A stretch of DNA of 64,000 bases from Dechloromonas hortensis (GTDB taxonomy: Bacteria > Pseudomonadota > Gammaproteobacteria > Burkholderiales > Rhodocyclaceae), in assembly GCF_009469765.1 (NCBI RefSeq), contig NZ_SSSQ01000002.1, positions 310,001 through 374,000 of the forward strand. The letters run 5' to 3'. This document shows, in pieces, positions 1 to 8,644 of the stretch. Below the pieces are notes generated by a model. The model searched no databases. It saw only the letters and a list, made by a program, of their open reading frames with translations, and was not told where the DNA came from. Numbering within the stretch: position 1 is the first letter of the stretch; each line of letters opens with the position of its first letter. The position numbers were made by a program, and so were the translations under genes.

Positions 1-417
1 GTCGCCGTTGTCGGCCAAAAAAACCTTGGCCAGGCTGATCAACTGCAACCACTCGCCGCCGGAGAGTGCCAGGAACTGCGGCAAGGGGGCTTCATAGACG
101 CCGCTTTTGAGCATCGAGATGGCGGCGATCAGATAGGGCAGCGCGAGGACGACCAGGATCGAGCACCAGAAAGGCGGATAAATCCGCAGGAAGCGCCGTT
201 TCAGGAAGGCGTTCGCCGATTCGTTCTTGCGGATGATGGCATCGGCCGAGGCAGAAATGACATAGCCGGAGATAACGAAGAACAGCGGCACGCCCAGGCT
301 GCCGAAGCGGAAAATGCTGGCCATGGCCGGCATCGATTCCCGCAGGCCGTCGCTGATGTGAAAGAGGAAGACGCCGAGGGCGGCAATACCACGCGCAATG
401 TCGAGGATCAGGTTCAT
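1..417 (-). CDS. Acyltransferase family 3 protein (OafA/YrhL-like), N-terminal part
   Basis: The 139 visible codons read as the start of an integral-membrane acyltransferase of the acyltransferase-3 family, which O-acylates surface polysaccharides or related carbohydrates. Seen: an opening MNLILDIARGIAALGVFLFH, matching the family signature of a first membrane helix with R and a later His, then GVPLFFVISGYVIS and a LKRRFLRIYPPFW segment. These three blocks are diagnostic. The ATG is preceded by GGAAAG, and an in-frame stop lies a few codons upstream, so the start is well supported. The 3' part lies outside the window, so the acceptor substrate cannot be judged. Confidence 0.85.
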   Translation of the reverse strand, partial: MNLILDIARGIAALGVFLFHISDGLRESMPAMASIFRFGSLGVPLFFVISGYVISASADAIIRKNESANAFLKRRFLRIYPPFWCSILVVLALPYLIAAISMLKSGVYEAPLPQFLALSGGEWLQLISLAKVFLADNGD

Positions 418-690
418 GAGCTTTCCGCAGTAAAGGGCTTCTCAGGAAATCGCTTGGCCACGGCCAGCTCGACCAAGGGTGTGGTATGACGTTCAGCAAA
501 GTATAGAGCAATGGCATGCCGAAAAAACGCCATTGACGCACCGCACAATTCACCGGCAAAATAGGCCAATGGTTTACGTCCTTTCCCTGTTCGCCCTGAT
601 TTTCCCGTGCCACCGCGTCCTGCGTGCGTGGCGCGATGCCGTTTGTCCGGGGCCTGGGGCGGGGTAGTCGAACGTTTCCACCGATTTTCA
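418..690. other. Non-coding stretch between acyltransferase and chorismate mutase genes
   Basis: No convincing gene is visible. On the minus strand it should carry the leader and promoter of the acyltransferase; a TATACT hexamer near 500 is a possible -10 box, but no good -35 fits. A short inverted repeat AATGGC/GCCATT lies at about 511-535. A 62-codon plus-strand reading frame (479-667) has no ribosome binding site and composition unlike a protein, so I do not call it. Confidence 0.4.
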
Positions 691-695
691 GCAAA

Positions 696-730
696 GGCCG
701 CGGACTCAAACCCGCGGCCTTTTTGTTTTT
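696..730. terminator. Rho-independent terminator-like hairpin
   Basis: A perfect 8-bp stem (GGCCGCGG/CCGCGGCC, 696-703 and 712-719) with an 8-nt loop is followed by a T-rich run on the plus strand. It lies only about 20 bp before the chorismate mutase start. It may end an unseen short transcript from upstream or act as an attenuator in that gene's leader. Confidence 0.6.
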
Positions 731-748
731 CATCCGCCGAAAGGAAAA

Positions 749-1063
749 ATGATGGCCCTGAATACGCGATGCACCTCGCTCGATGAGGTGCGCAGCAACA
801 TTGATCGCATCGACCGCCAACTGGTAGCGCTGATTGCCGAGCGCGGCGCCTTTGTCAGGCAGGCCGCCGCTTTCAAGAAGACCGCGGCAGAAGTGCCGGC
901 GCCGCAACGGGTTGCCCAGGTGCTGGCCCACGTCAGGGCGCTGGCTGGCGAAAGCGGCGCCGATCCGGCGGTGGTTGAGGCCACCTGGCGGGCAATGATT
1001 GGCGCCTTCATCGAAGCCGAGCGTGTCGAGCAGGCGATGTTGCGCCCGCCATCGCCCCATTAA
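749..1063 (+). CDS. Chorismate mutase, AroQ class, stand-alone
   Basis: A 104-residue protein with the all-helical AroQ fold. The first helix has the typical pattern LDEVRSNIDRIDRQLVALIAERG, with the active-site Arg near residue 15 and Lys in the VRQAAAFKK segment. A second helix pair holds a P-x-R block (VPAPQRVAQVL). The likely reaction is chorismate to prephenate, or in PchB-like members isochorismate pyruvate-lyase; the length fits the monofunctional, PchB-like subgroup. GAAAGG precedes the ATG; a second ATG three bases later is also possible. The next gene, a DMT exporter, starts 19 bp downstream, so both are probably co-transcribed. Confidence 0.82.
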   Translation: MMALNTRCTSLDEVRSNIDRIDRQLVALIAERGAFVRQAAAFKKTAAEVPAPQRVAQVLAHVRALAGESGADPAVVEATWRAMIGAFIEAERVEQAMLRPPSPH

Positions 1064-1082
1064 AATTCAGTAGGAGAACCCT

Positions 1083-1982
1083 GTGTCCATTCCTGTCGCC
1101 TATCTCTCCATCGTCCTTATCTGGTCCACGACGCCACTGGCTATCCAGTGGAGTACGCAAGGCACCGGCTTCGCCTTTGCCGTGCTCGCCCGCATGCTGA
1201 TCGGCGTGATCGTTGCCGCCTTGCTGCTCGCTGTCTGGCGAATCAAGCTGCCGCTGCATGCCCGTGCCCGCCGCGCCTATCTGGTTGGCGGCCTCGGCCT
1301 GTTCGGCGGCATGGCGCTGACCTACTGGGGGGCGCGTTACATTCATTCCGGCCTGATCTCGGTGCTGTTCGGCCTGTCGCCGCTGATGGCCGGCGTGCTG
1401 GCGGCGGTCTGTCTCGGCGAACGCTCGCTGACGCCGTGGCGGCTGGCCGGCATGGTGCTTGGCATGCTCGGGTTGGCGGTGATCTTCATCCACGGTGACA
1501 GCCTCGGTGGCGAACATGCGCTGGCCGGCTTGCTGGCGCTGCTGGTGGCGGTCTTCATCTATTCCGGTTCGCTGGTCTGGCTGAAGCAGATCGGCGACGA
1601 CAGTCCGCCGCTGGCGACCACGGTCGGCTCGCTGAGCGTTTCGCTGCCGCTGTTCGGTCTGGTCTGGCTGCTCACCGACGGACAGTTGCCGACGATGGTG
1701 CCGCCGCGCTCGGGGGCGGCGATCGTCTATCTCGGGATCTTCGGCTCGGTGATCGGTTTTGCGCTGTATTACTACGTGATCAAGCACCTGGAAGCTTCGA
1801 AAGTGGCGCTGATCACGCTGGTTACGCCAGCGCTGGCGCTGTGGCTGGGCAGCGTGCTGAATGGCGAAAGCATCAGTCTGCGTTTGTGGGCAGGCACGGC
1901 GTTGATCCTCTCCGGTCTCAGCGTGCATCAGTGGGAATCGCTGGTTTCCCTGCTGGCGCCTGCCGAACCGGTGGTTGAGTAG
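1083..1982 (+). CDS. EamA/DMT-superfamily transporter
   Basis: A 299-residue membrane protein with ten predicted helices arranged as two EamA repeats, as in the drug/metabolite exporter family (RhaT/YdcZ/RarD type). Both repeats end with a typical helix pair: GLISVLFGLSPLMAGVLAAVCLGE in the first half, ALITLVTPALALWLGSVLNGE in the second. The predicted location is the inner membrane. The substrate is unknown; amino acids or aromatic metabolites are possible given the adjacent chorismate mutase gene, but that is inference from position only. The start is GTG, with AGGAGA seven bases upstream. Confidence 0.85.
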   Translation: MSIPVAYLSIVLIWSTTPLAIQWSTQGTGFAFAVLARMLIGVIVAALLLAVWRIKLPLHARARRAYLVGGLGLFGGMALTYWGARYIHSGLISVLFGLSPLMAGVLAAVCLGERSLTPWRLAGMVLGMLGLAVIFIHGDSLGGEHALAGLLALLVAVFIYSGSLVWLKQIGDDSPPLATTVGSLSVSLPLFGLVWLLTDGQLPTMVPPRSGAAIVYLGIFGSVIGFALYYYVIKHLEASKVALITLVTPALALWLGSVLNGESISLRLWAGTALILSGLSVHQWESLVSLLAPAEPVVE

Positions 1983-2106
1983 TTCAGGCAGTGCATGGCA
2001 ATGTCGTGCCGGTCAGTGTGGTTTGCTGGCCGGCAGGCCTTGTCAGCCGTTGCCTTCTGTTAAAATTCGACATCTTTGTGAATTTTGAATATCTGGAGCC
2101 GGTTCG

Positions 2107-2889
2107 ATGCGGATCATGATCATCGATGACAATGCCGCCATGCTGAAAGTGCTGGCTGCTGTCTTCGTCAAGACCGGGCACGAGGTGGTCGGTGCCTATC
2201 CGGATGGCAATGGCCTGGAGGAGCGCCTCCGCCAGACCACGCCGGATCTGGTCTGCCTCGACTACAACCTGCCGGGGCGTGACGGCCTGACGTTGCTGAA
2301 AGTCATTCAGACGCAGGCGCCGAACATCGATGTCGTCTTCATGACCGCCTCCAATGAGGCCGGACTTGAGGAAAAAGCGGCCGATGCCGGCGCTTCCGGC
2401 TTCATCCGCAAGCCCTTCGGGCAGAACCAGATCATCAATGAGCTGCGTGAAATCACCGCGACGCGCCAGTTGGCCGAGAAGGCCGGGCAGGGCGCCAATG
2501 CCGCGGCGACCCCGGCGCGCGGCAGCAGTCGCGGCACGGCGGTGATCGCCGACGACAACGGTTCGGTGCGCCTGGTCCTCAAAGGCTTGCTCGAAGAGTG
2601 CGGCCTGCGCGTCGTGCAGTCGGTGGCCAACGGGGCGGAAGCACTGAACGCGGCCAAGACCCACCAGCCGCGCGTCCTTTGCCTCGATGTCAATATGCCG
2701 GTGATGGGCGGCCTGGAAGCCTTGCCGCTGATCGTCGAAGCCAGTCCGGAGACGGCGGTGGTGATGGTGACCGGTTGTGCCGACAAGGTGCTGGTGGCGC
2801 AGGCAGCCGGGCTTGGCGCGGTCGGTTACATCATCAAGCCCTTGCGGCCGGCCTATGTCGAAGCTTTCATTCGCAAGTTGCTGGGCTGA
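2107..2889 (+). CDS. Double-receiver response regulator without output domain
   Basis: Two complete CheY-like receiver domains joined by a short Ala/Gly-rich linker (about residues 124-142). The first has acidic residues D7/D8, phospho-acceptor D52, T80 and K102. The second has D149/D150, D194, T222 and K244, so both look able to be phosphorylated. No DNA-binding, GGDEF or other effector domain follows; the 260 residues end with the second receiver. It probably acts as a phosphate relay or by protein-protein contacts. No kinase gene is adjacent, so the partner is unknown. Confidence 0.85.
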   Translation: MRIMIIDDNAAMLKVLAAVFVKTGHEVVGAYPDGNGLEERLRQTTPDLVCLDYNLPGRDGLTLLKVIQTQAPNIDVVFMTASNEAGLEEKAADAGASGFIRKPFGQNQIINELREITATRQLAEKAGQGANAAATPARGSSRGTAVIADDNGSVRLVLKGLLEECGLRVVQSVANGAEALNAAKTHQPRVLCLDVNMPVMGGLEALPLIVEASPETAVVMVTGCADKVLVAQAAGLGAVGYIIKPLRPAYVEAFIRKLLG

Positions 2890-2994
2890 AAAAGCTGCCT
2901 TTCGGTAAAAATTTCCCGGTTTCGGGGTTTTCCGGGAATTGATTCACGATTGCGCGGTCTCAGTCGCTCTCGATCACAACCACAGGAGTTTCAA

Positions 2995-3498
2995 ATGGCT
3001 AATTCCGTAACGCTGGGCGGCAACCCGATTGAAGTGGGCGGTGTTTTCCCCGCCAAGGGCGCGCAAGCTGCCGAATTCTCGCTGGTCGGCAAGGATCTGG
3101 CGGACGTCACGCTGGCCAGCCTGGCCGGCAAGCGCAAGATCCTGAACATCTTCCCGAGCATCGATACGCCGACCTGCGCCACCTCGGTGCGCAAGTTCAA
3201 CCAGTCCGCCAACGATCTGGCCAATACCGTCGTGCTCTGCATTTCCGCCGATCTGCCGTTCGCGCAGAGCCGTTTCTGCGGCGCCGAAGGCCTGGCCAAC
3301 GTGCAGACATTGTCCACGATGCGTGGCCGCGAATTCCTCGAAGCCTATGGCGTGGCAATCAAGAGCGGCCCGCTGGCCGGTGTCGCCGCCCGCGCCGTGG
3401 TCGTGCTCGACGAAAACAATCGCGTGTTGCACAGCGAGCTGGTCAGCGAAATCAAGAACGAGCCGGATTACGCCCCGGCCCTGGCTGCCCTGGCCTGA
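2995..3498 (+). CDS. tpx: Thiol peroxidase Tpx (atypical 2-Cys peroxiredoxin)
   Basis: A 167-residue protein, the exact usual length of Tpx. It reduces alkyl hydroperoxides and H2O2 using thioredoxin. The peroxidatic cysteine is C61 in the block [15 protein letters not shown] and the resolving cysteine is C95 in the block [15 protein letters not shown], both as in E. coli Tpx. The chosen ATG follows AGGAG by six bases. An upstream in-frame start would add 15 non-conserved residues and is rejected. Confidence 0.96.
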   Translation: MANSVTLGGNPIEVGGVFPAKGAQAAEFSLVGKDLADVTLASLAGKRKILNIFPSIDTPTCATSVRKFNQSANDLANTVVLCISADLPFAQSRFCGAEGLANVQTLSTMRGREFLEAYGVAIKSGPLAGVAARAVVVLDENNRVLHSELVSEIKNEPDYAPALAALA

Positions 3499-3520
3499 TC
3501 GTCATCGGTCGTACCGCCCG

Positions 3521-3551
3521 GTTTTTGCCCGTTTCGGGCGGTCGACCGCAG
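3521..3551 (-). repeat. Uptake-signal-like repeat, copy 1
   Basis: Minus-strand reading: exact core CTGCGGTCGAC (plus-strand GTCGACCGCAG, 3541-3551), then CGCCCG, AAA, CGGGC and AAAAA. It lies between tpx and the HD-GYP gene. Core and phased A-tracts match the other copies in the window. Confidence 0.75.
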
Positions 3552-3570
3552 CCCTGAGCAAATATTCCCG

Positions 3571-4950
3571 ATGCCGATGAACAGGCTTTTCCCCGGTGTG
3601 TCGACCGGCCCTTCACCGTATGGCCTGAAGCTGGCCGAGCTGATTTCGGCGCTGTCGCATGCGCTCGACATCACCGAAGGCCAGCCGGAAGGCCATTGCG
3701 TGCGCTGTTGCTGGATCGGCATGCACATCGGGAGGACCATCGGCCTCGCCGACGAGGACTTGTGGGGCCTGTACTACACCTTGCTGCTCAAGGATCTCGG
3801 CTGCAGCAGCAACGCCGCCCGTATCTGCGAGCTGTACCTGACCGACGACCTCAGTTTCAAGCGCGACTTCAAGACGGTCGGCGACAGCCTGCCCAGCGTG
3901 CTCCAGTTCGTGCTCAAGCATACCGGCCTGAAAGCCGGGTTGGCCGAGCGCTTTCGCGGCGTGCTCAACATCATGCGCGAGGGCAGCGAGATTGCCCAGG
4001 AACTGATCGCCACCCGTTGCCAGCGCGGCGCCGAAATCGCCCGTCTGCTGCGCTTTCCGGAGAGTGTCGCCCAGGGCATCTACAGCCTGGACGAGCACTA
4101 CAACGGCCAGGGCAAGCCGGAAGGGCTGGCCGGCGAGGCGGTGCCGCTGTTTTCGCGGATCGCGCTGCTCGCCCAGGTGATCGACGTCTTTCACACGGCC
4201 GGCGGTCAACAGGCGGCGCTCGACGAAATCCGGCTGCGCGCCGGGCGCTGGTTCGATCCGCAACTGGTCGATGCTTTCGAGCAGATCGCCGAAGTCGAGG
4301 TGTTCTGGACGACGCTGAGCTCGCCGCAGATCGGCGAAGCCGTGCTGGCGCTGGAACCGGCCTCGCACGTCGTGGCCCTCGACGACGATTATCTTGACGA
4401 TATCGCCGCCGCCTTCGGCCAGGTGGTCGACTCGAAAAGTCCCTACACCAGCGGCCACAGCGCCCGGGTGGCGCTCTATACCGACCTGATCGCCGAGCAG
4501 ATGGGCCTTTCCTTCGAGCGCCGGCGCTGGCTGAAGCGCGGTGCGCTGCTGCACGACGTTGGCAAGCTCGGCGTCAGCAACAGCGTGCTCGACAAGCCGG
4601 GCAAGCTCGATGCCGACGAGTGGGCAGCGGTGCAGGCGCATGCCATGTACACCGAAACCATCTTGGCGCGCATCGAAGCCTTTGCCGAACTGGCCCGCGT
4701 TTCGGCGGCGCACCATGAGCGCCTGGATGGCAAGGGCTACCCGCGCGGCTTGCTGGCCGACGAGATCAGCATCGAAACCCGGATCATCACGACGGCCGAC
4801 ATTTTCGATGCGATTACCGCTGAACGCCCCTACCGAGGGGCAATCCCGATTCCAAAGACACTCGAAATGATGGCCGAAAACGTCGGCACGGCGATCGATG
4901 CACGCTGTTTTGAGGCGCTGAAGCAGGCACTCGACCGCCTGCCGGCCTGA
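3571..4950 (+). CDS. HD-GYP-type phosphodiesterase with a degenerate first HD domain
   Basis: A 459-residue protein with two HD-type halves. The second half is a canonical HD-GYP domain: GHSARVALY, LLHDVGK near residue 327, HHERLDGKGYPRGL near residue 381, and the TTADIFDAITAERPYR tail. It should hydrolyse cyclic di-GMP to pGpG or GMP. The first half keeps the outline (GHCVRCCWIGMHIG, LLLKDLG, HYNGQGKPEGL) but the HD pair is KD and other metal ligands are missing, so it is probably a regulatory pseudo-domain. No membrane segments are seen. The first two Met codons are two residues apart, so the exact start is uncertain. Confidence 0.85.
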   Translation: MPMNRLFPGVSTGPSPYGLKLAELISALSHALDITEGQPEGHCVRCCWIGMHIGRTIGLADEDLWGLYYTLLLKDLGCSSNAARICELYLTDDLSFKRDFKTVGDSLPSVLQFVLKHTGLKAGLAERFRGVLNIMREGSEIAQELIATRCQRGAEIARLLRFPESVAQGIYSLDEHYNGQGKPEGLAGEAVPLFSRIALLAQVIDVFHTAGGQQAALDEIRLRAGRWFDPQLVDAFEQIAEVEVFWTTLSSPQIGEAVLALEPASHVVALDDDYLDDIAAAFGQVVDSKSPYTSGHSARVALYTDLIAEQMGLSFERRRWLKRGALLHDVGKLGVSNSVLDKPGKLDADEWAAVQAHAMYTETILARIEAFAELARVSAAHHERLDGKGYPRGLLADEISIETRIITTADIFDAITAERPYRGAIPIPKTLEMMAENVGTAIDARCFEALKQALDRLPA

Positions 4951-4955
4951 TTCCC

Positions 4956-4974
4956 CCGTAAAATACGGTTTTTT
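4956..4974 (+). terminator. Short rho-independent terminator
   Basis: Five-bp stem CCGTA/TACGG with an AAA loop followed by six T, directly after the HD-GYP stop codon and 35 bp before rimO. Confidence 0.65.
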
Positions 4975-5009
4975 CGCATTCGGGCATTCCCGGACAAGGT
5001 TTTTTTCGC

Positions 5010-6332
5010 ATGACTATTGAACAAAAAGTGCCGACCGTCGGCTTCGTTTCCCTGGGTTGCCCGAAGGCTTCATCGGATGCCGAGCGCATCCTGACCAAGC
5101 TGCGCGCCGAAGGTTATGAAATCTCGCCGAACTACGACAATTCCGACCTGGTGATCGTCAATACCTGTGGCTTCATCGACGCCGCCGTCGAGGAGTCGCT
5201 CGACGCCATCGGCGAGGCGCTGAACGAGAACGGCAAGGTCATCGTCACCGGCTGTCTCGGTGCCAAGGGCGACATCGTGCAGACGACGCACCCCTCGGTG
5301 CTCGCCGTCACCGGCCCGCATTCGGCCGACGAGGTGATGGGCTATGTGCACAGCCATCTGCCGAAGCCGCATGACCCCTATACCGACCTCGTACCGCCGC
5401 AGGGCGTGCGCCTGACGCCGGACCACTTCGCCTACCTGAAGATTTCCGAAGGCTGCAACCATAGCTGCACCTTCTGCATCATCCCGTCGCTGCGCGGCCC
5501 GCTGGTGTCGCGGCCGGTCGGCGACATCCTGGCCGAAGCCGAGAACCTGGCGCGGGCCGGCGTCAAAGAGATTCTGGTCATTTCGCAGGACACCAGCGCC
5601 TACGGCGTGGACCTCAAGTACCGCACCGCCTTCTGGGGCGGCAAGCCGGTGAAGAGCCGCCTGAAGGAATTGTGCGAGGCGCTGGCCAGTTTCGGCATCT
5701 GGGTCCGTCTGCATTACGTCTATCCGTACCCGTCGGTCGACGACGTCATTCCGCTGATGGCCGAAGGCAAGATCCTGCCTTACCTCGACGTACCGTTCCA
5801 GCACGCCAGCCCGCGCATTCTGAAGGCGATGAAGCGCCCGGCCTCGGCCGAGAACACGCTGGAGCGGATCGCCAAGTGGCGCGAAATCTGCCCGGAAATC
5901 GTCATCCGCTCGACGTTCATCACCGGCTTCCCCGGTGAAACCGAAGAGGATTTCGACCAGTTGATCCAGTTCCTGGAAGATGCCAAGCTCGACCGCGTCG
6001 GCGCTTTTGCCTACTCGCCGGTCGACGGTGCCAAGGCCAACGAAATCGAAGGCCTGCCGCCGGAAGAGGTGCGCGAAGATCGCCGCCGCTGGCTGATGCA
6101 GGTCCAGGAAGACATCTCCGCCGCCAAGCTGGAAGCCAAGATCGACACCACCATCCAGGTGCTGGTCGATGCCGTCGATGAAGAGGGCACCATTGCGCGT
6201 TCCAAGGCCGACGCGCCGGAAATCGACGGTCTGGTCTATCTCGACGGCTACTTCGATGCCCAGCCGGGCGACTTCCTGCAAGTCAAGGTCATCGACGCCG
6301 ATCACCATGACCTCTACGCCCAGCCTGTCTGA
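5010..6332 (+). CDS. rimO: Ribosomal protein S12 methylthiotransferase RimO
   Basis: A 440-residue radical-SAM methylthiotransferase that adds a methylthio group to the conserved Asp of ribosomal protein S12. Seen in order: an N-terminal MTTase domain with [18 protein letters not shown] and TGCLG, each with a cluster cysteine; the radical SAM motif [14 protein letters not shown] with C149, C153 and C156; and a C-terminal TRAM domain. The [11 protein letters not shown] and [10 protein letters not shown] blocks mark the RimO rather than MiaB branch. The stop codon overlaps the next gene by 26 bp, so the two are probably co-transcribed. Confidence 0.97.
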   Translation: MTIEQKVPTVGFVSLGCPKASSDAERILTKLRAEGYEISPNYDNSDLVIVNTCGFIDAAVEESLDAIGEALNENGKVIVTGCLGAKGDIVQTTHPSVLAVTGPHSADEVMGYVHSHLPKPHDPYTDLVPPQGVRLTPDHFAYLKISEGCNHSCTFCIIPSLRGPLVSRPVGDILAEAENLARAGVKEILVISQDTSAYGVDLKYRTAFWGGKPVKSRLKELCEALASFGIWVRLHYVYPYPSVDDVIPLMAEGKILPYLDVPFQHASPRILKAMKRPASAENTLERIAKWREICPEIVIRSTFITGFPGETEEDFDQLIQFLEDAKLDRVGAFAYSPVDGAKANEIEGLPPEEVREDRRRWLMQVQEDISAAKLEAKIDTTIQVLVDAVDEEGTIARSKADAPEIDGLVYLDGYFDAQPGDFLQVKVIDADHHDLYAQPV

Positions 6333-7716
6333 ACGGCTGGCCGCTCAGTTGGCCAAAGCGGTCGGGGCGTCTAACGTCCTGACCGATCCCGCCGGGCTCG
6401 CGCCCTTCCTTACCGACTGGCGCGGGCGTTACCGGGGCGCGGCGCAGTGCGTCGTCCGCCCGGCAAATACCGCCGAGGTCGCGGCGGTGGTCAAAATCTG
6501 CGCTGAAACCCAAACGCCCATCGTGCCGCAGGGCGGCAATACCAGCCTGTGCGGCGCGGCGACGCCGGATGGCACTGGCCGGGCCGTCGTCCTCAGCCTG
6601 GGCCGCCTGAACCGCATCCTGGCGGTCGACCGGCAAAACAACACGATTTCCGTCGAGGCCGGCTGCCCGCTGGCCGCCGTGCAGGAAGCGGCGCGCGCTG
6701 CCGACCGCCTGTTCCCGCTCGCCCTGGCTTCGGAAGGGACCTGCCAGATCGGCGGCAACCTGTCGACCAATGCCGGCGGCGTGCAAGTGCTGCGCTACGG
6801 CAATACCCGCGAACTGACGCTCGGCCTCGAAGTGGTGCTGGCCAACGGCGAAATCTGGGACGGCTTGCGCGGCCTGCGCAAGGACAACACCGGCTACGAC
6901 CTGAAGCAATTGTTCATCGGCGCCGAAGGCACGCTCGGCATCATCACCGCCGCCTTACTGAAGCTTTTTCCGCTGCCGAAAACCCAGACCACCTGCTGGC
7001 TGAACGTCGCGTCGCCGAGTGCTGCGGTCGACCTGCTGAATTTGGCAAAAACCGTTTTTGATGCCCAACTGACCGCTTTCGAGCTGGTTTCCGAAACCGC
7101 GCTCGGCCTGGTCCTGAAGAACATCCCGGACAGCACCCGGCCGGCAGCAGCCAGCCCGTGGTACGTGCTCGCCGAGTTTTCCGAGGCGGCGCCGGCCGCG
7201 GTCGAAAGCTGGCTGGCGGCACAGATGGAAAGCGGTGCGGTGGCCGATGGCGTCATTGCCCAGTCGGCGGCCCAGGCGAAAAAGCTGTGGGCCTTGCGCG
7301 AGAACATCTCGGAAGCGCAGAAGATCGAAGGGATCAGCATCAAGCACGATGTCGCGGTGCCGGTCTCGCGCATCCCGGCTTTTCTCGAACGGGCCGATGC
7401 GGCGCTGGCCAGCGCCTTCCCCGGCATTCGCGTCGTCGCCTTCGGCCATGTCGGCGACGGCAACCTGCACTACAACCTGTCGAAAGCGGATGCCCAGCAG
7501 AACAGCGCTTTCATCGACAGCCAGCCGGCGGTCAACGAAATCGTCCATGACGCCGTGCACGCGCTGAACGGCTCGATTTCCGCCGAGCACGGCATCGGCC
7601 AATTGAAGCGCGACGAACTGCTGCGCTACAAGAGCCCGGTGGAAATGGCGCTGATGCGCTCGGTCAAGCAGGCGCTCGACCCGCAGGGCTTGCTGAATCC
7701 GGGCAAGATTCTTTGA
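6307..7716 (+). CDS. FAD-linked 2-hydroxyacid dehydrogenase (GlcD/D2HGDH family)
   Basis: A 469-residue flavoprotein of the VAO/PCMH fold. FAD-binding blocks include [25 protein letters not shown] and GAEGTLGII. The C-terminal cap has the metal-binding motif [12 protein letters not shown] and the closing AEHGIGQLK. This pattern fits D-2-hydroxyglutarate or D-lactate dehydrogenase and GlcD-like enzymes that pass electrons to a quinone or electron-transfer flavoprotein; the exact substrate cannot be fixed from sequence alone. The start ATG lies inside the end of rimO, in another frame; longer upstream extensions in this frame run through rimO and are rejected. A terminator follows. Confidence 0.88.
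   Translation: MTSTPSLSERLAAQLAKAVGASNVLTDPAGLAPFLTDWRGRYRGAAQCVVRPANTAEVAAVVKICAETQTPIVPQGGNTSLCGAATPDGTGRAVVLSLGRLNRILAVDRQNNTISVEAGCPLAAVQEAARAADRLFPLALASEGTCQIGGNLSTNAGGVQVLRYGNTRELTLGLEVVLANGEIWDGLRGLRKDNTGYDLKQLFIGAEGTLGIITAALLKLFPLPKTQTTCWLNVASPSAAVDLLNLAKTVFDAQLTAFELVSETALGLVLKNIPDSTRPAAASPWYVLAEFSEAAPAAVESWLAAQMESGAVADGVIAQSAAQAKKLWALRENISEAQKIEGISIKHDVAVPVSRIPAFLERADAALASAFPGIRVVAFGHVGDGNLHYNLSKADAQQNSAFIDSQPAVNEIVHDAVHALNGSISAEHGIGQLKRDELLRYKSPVEMALMRSVKQALDPQGLLNPGKIL
7022..7060 (+). repeat. Uptake-signal-like repeat, copy 2 (inside the FAD dehydrogenase gene)
   Basis: Exact core CTGCGGTCGAC (7022-7032), then CTGCTG, AATTT, GGC and AAAAA, followed by CCGTTTTT. It is fully within coding sequence. 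Confidence 0.7.
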
Positions 7717-7737
7717 GTTTCTCCGCCTGAGACATCT

Positions 7738-7763
7738 ACGGGAGCCGCGGCTCCCGTTTTTTG
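7738..7763 (+). terminator. Rho-independent terminator
   Basis: A perfect 20-bp palindrome (ACGGGAGCCG and its complement) followed by a run of T. It ends the rimO/FAD-dehydrogenase unit and faces the convergent gene downstream. Confidence 0.85.
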
Positions 7764-7764
7764 T

Positions 7765-8541
7765 TCAGTCCCGCTTGCCCGCGAAGTAGGGCAGTAGGGC
7801 CTTGGCTGCCTTGATCCGCTGGCCGGCCGAGGCCGACGGGTCGTTCATCACCGCCAGCAAAAAACTTTTCGGATCGCTGTAGTTGCTGCCGACACTCAGT
7901 GTCGAGGGCTTGTCGGCGGGCCGCTGGGTGCTGTCGTCCGGCGCTGGGCTGGGTTCGTCCGCTGCGAGCAGGGCCAGCCCATGCCGGAATGCAGCCGCGT
8001 CGATAGATTTCAGGCTGGCCAGAAGATCGGCTTGACGGTCCATGTTCGGCGCCATTTCCAGACCCGACTCGTCGCTGAACATGCTGCCCAGGCTGGGGTC
8101 GATGAAGGCCGACCACTTGCCGGTGGCAGCATTCAGCGCCGGTACCAGGTTGATTGTTGCCGATTCGGCGCCGGGAACGAGTTCGAGACTGGCCGGCGGC
8201 AGATCGGCCAGGTAGCGGCGCCGGAGTTCAGCAAGGAAGTGCCGGGCCAACCCGACGGGGACCGGTTGGGCGAGCGACAGCCAGAGCCGAAAGCCCTGAT
8301 CACCCGACACTGAGATGGCCGGGGCCGGCAAATCAAGCTCCTCCTGCAGCGCCTGATAAAGCCGGGCCAGCGCTTCCCAATCGCCGGGGCGGGCGAATCT
8401 GATGCTCAGGGTGCGCACCGTGCCGTCGGCGCTGACCGGCTGGAAGGGCTGTTTGCTTCCGTCGTCCTCCGGGCTTTGGCAAAGCCCGGGCTGGTCAGGC
8501 AGGAAGTAAAGCCGCTGAAGCTGGGTAATCAGTTTGTTCAT
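7765..8541 (-). CDS. Unknown protein with a degenerate primase-like (AEP) region
   Basis: A 258-residue soluble protein without a named family that I can assign. Residues about 75-150 contain VSGDQGFRLWLSL followed by PVPVGLARHFLAELRRRYL. This resembles the SG-x-G-x-H-x-W core and following helix of archaeo-eukaryotic primase (AEP) domains. The preceding strand, where AEP enzymes carry a DxD/DxE pair, reads TLSIRFARPGD, and the AEP core His is Arg here, so catalysis is unlikely. The C-terminus (DPKSFLLAVMNDPSASAGQRIKAAKALLPYF) resembles short helical segments in phage small terminases. The AEP link is my inference. It stands alone between a terminator and a diguanylate cyclase. Confidence 0.6.
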   Translation of the reverse strand: MNKLITQLQRLYFLPDQPGLCQSPEDDGSKQPFQPVSADGTVRTLSIRFARPGDWEALARLYQALQEELDLPAPAISVSGDQGFRLWLSLAQPVPVGLARHFLAELRRRYLADLPPASLELVPGAESATINLVPALNAATGKWSAFIDPSLGSMFSDESGLEMAPNMDRQADLLASLKSIDAAAFRHGLALLAADEPSPAPDDSTQRPADKPSTLSVGSNYSDPKSFLLAVMNDPSASAGQRIKAAKALLPYFAGKRD

Positions 8542-8644
8542 GCGCTGGCGCGAAAGAAAATCCGCTCGTCCGGTGAATAAGAGTCAGGCCGCTGCCTGGG
8601 GGGCTTGTGTTTTAGCACATTGCGCCACCGGTGGCGGCTGATTT

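Noticed and set aside
479..667. 62-codon plus-strand frame before the chorismate mutase gene
   Set aside because: No ribosome binding site, and composition does not look like a protein; it lies in the leader of the divergent acyltransferase gene.
8623..8636. 14-bp palindrome CGCCACCGGTGGCG after the GAF-GGDEF gene
   Set aside because: No T-run follows on either strand, so I do not call it a terminator; chance in GC-rich DNA is possible.
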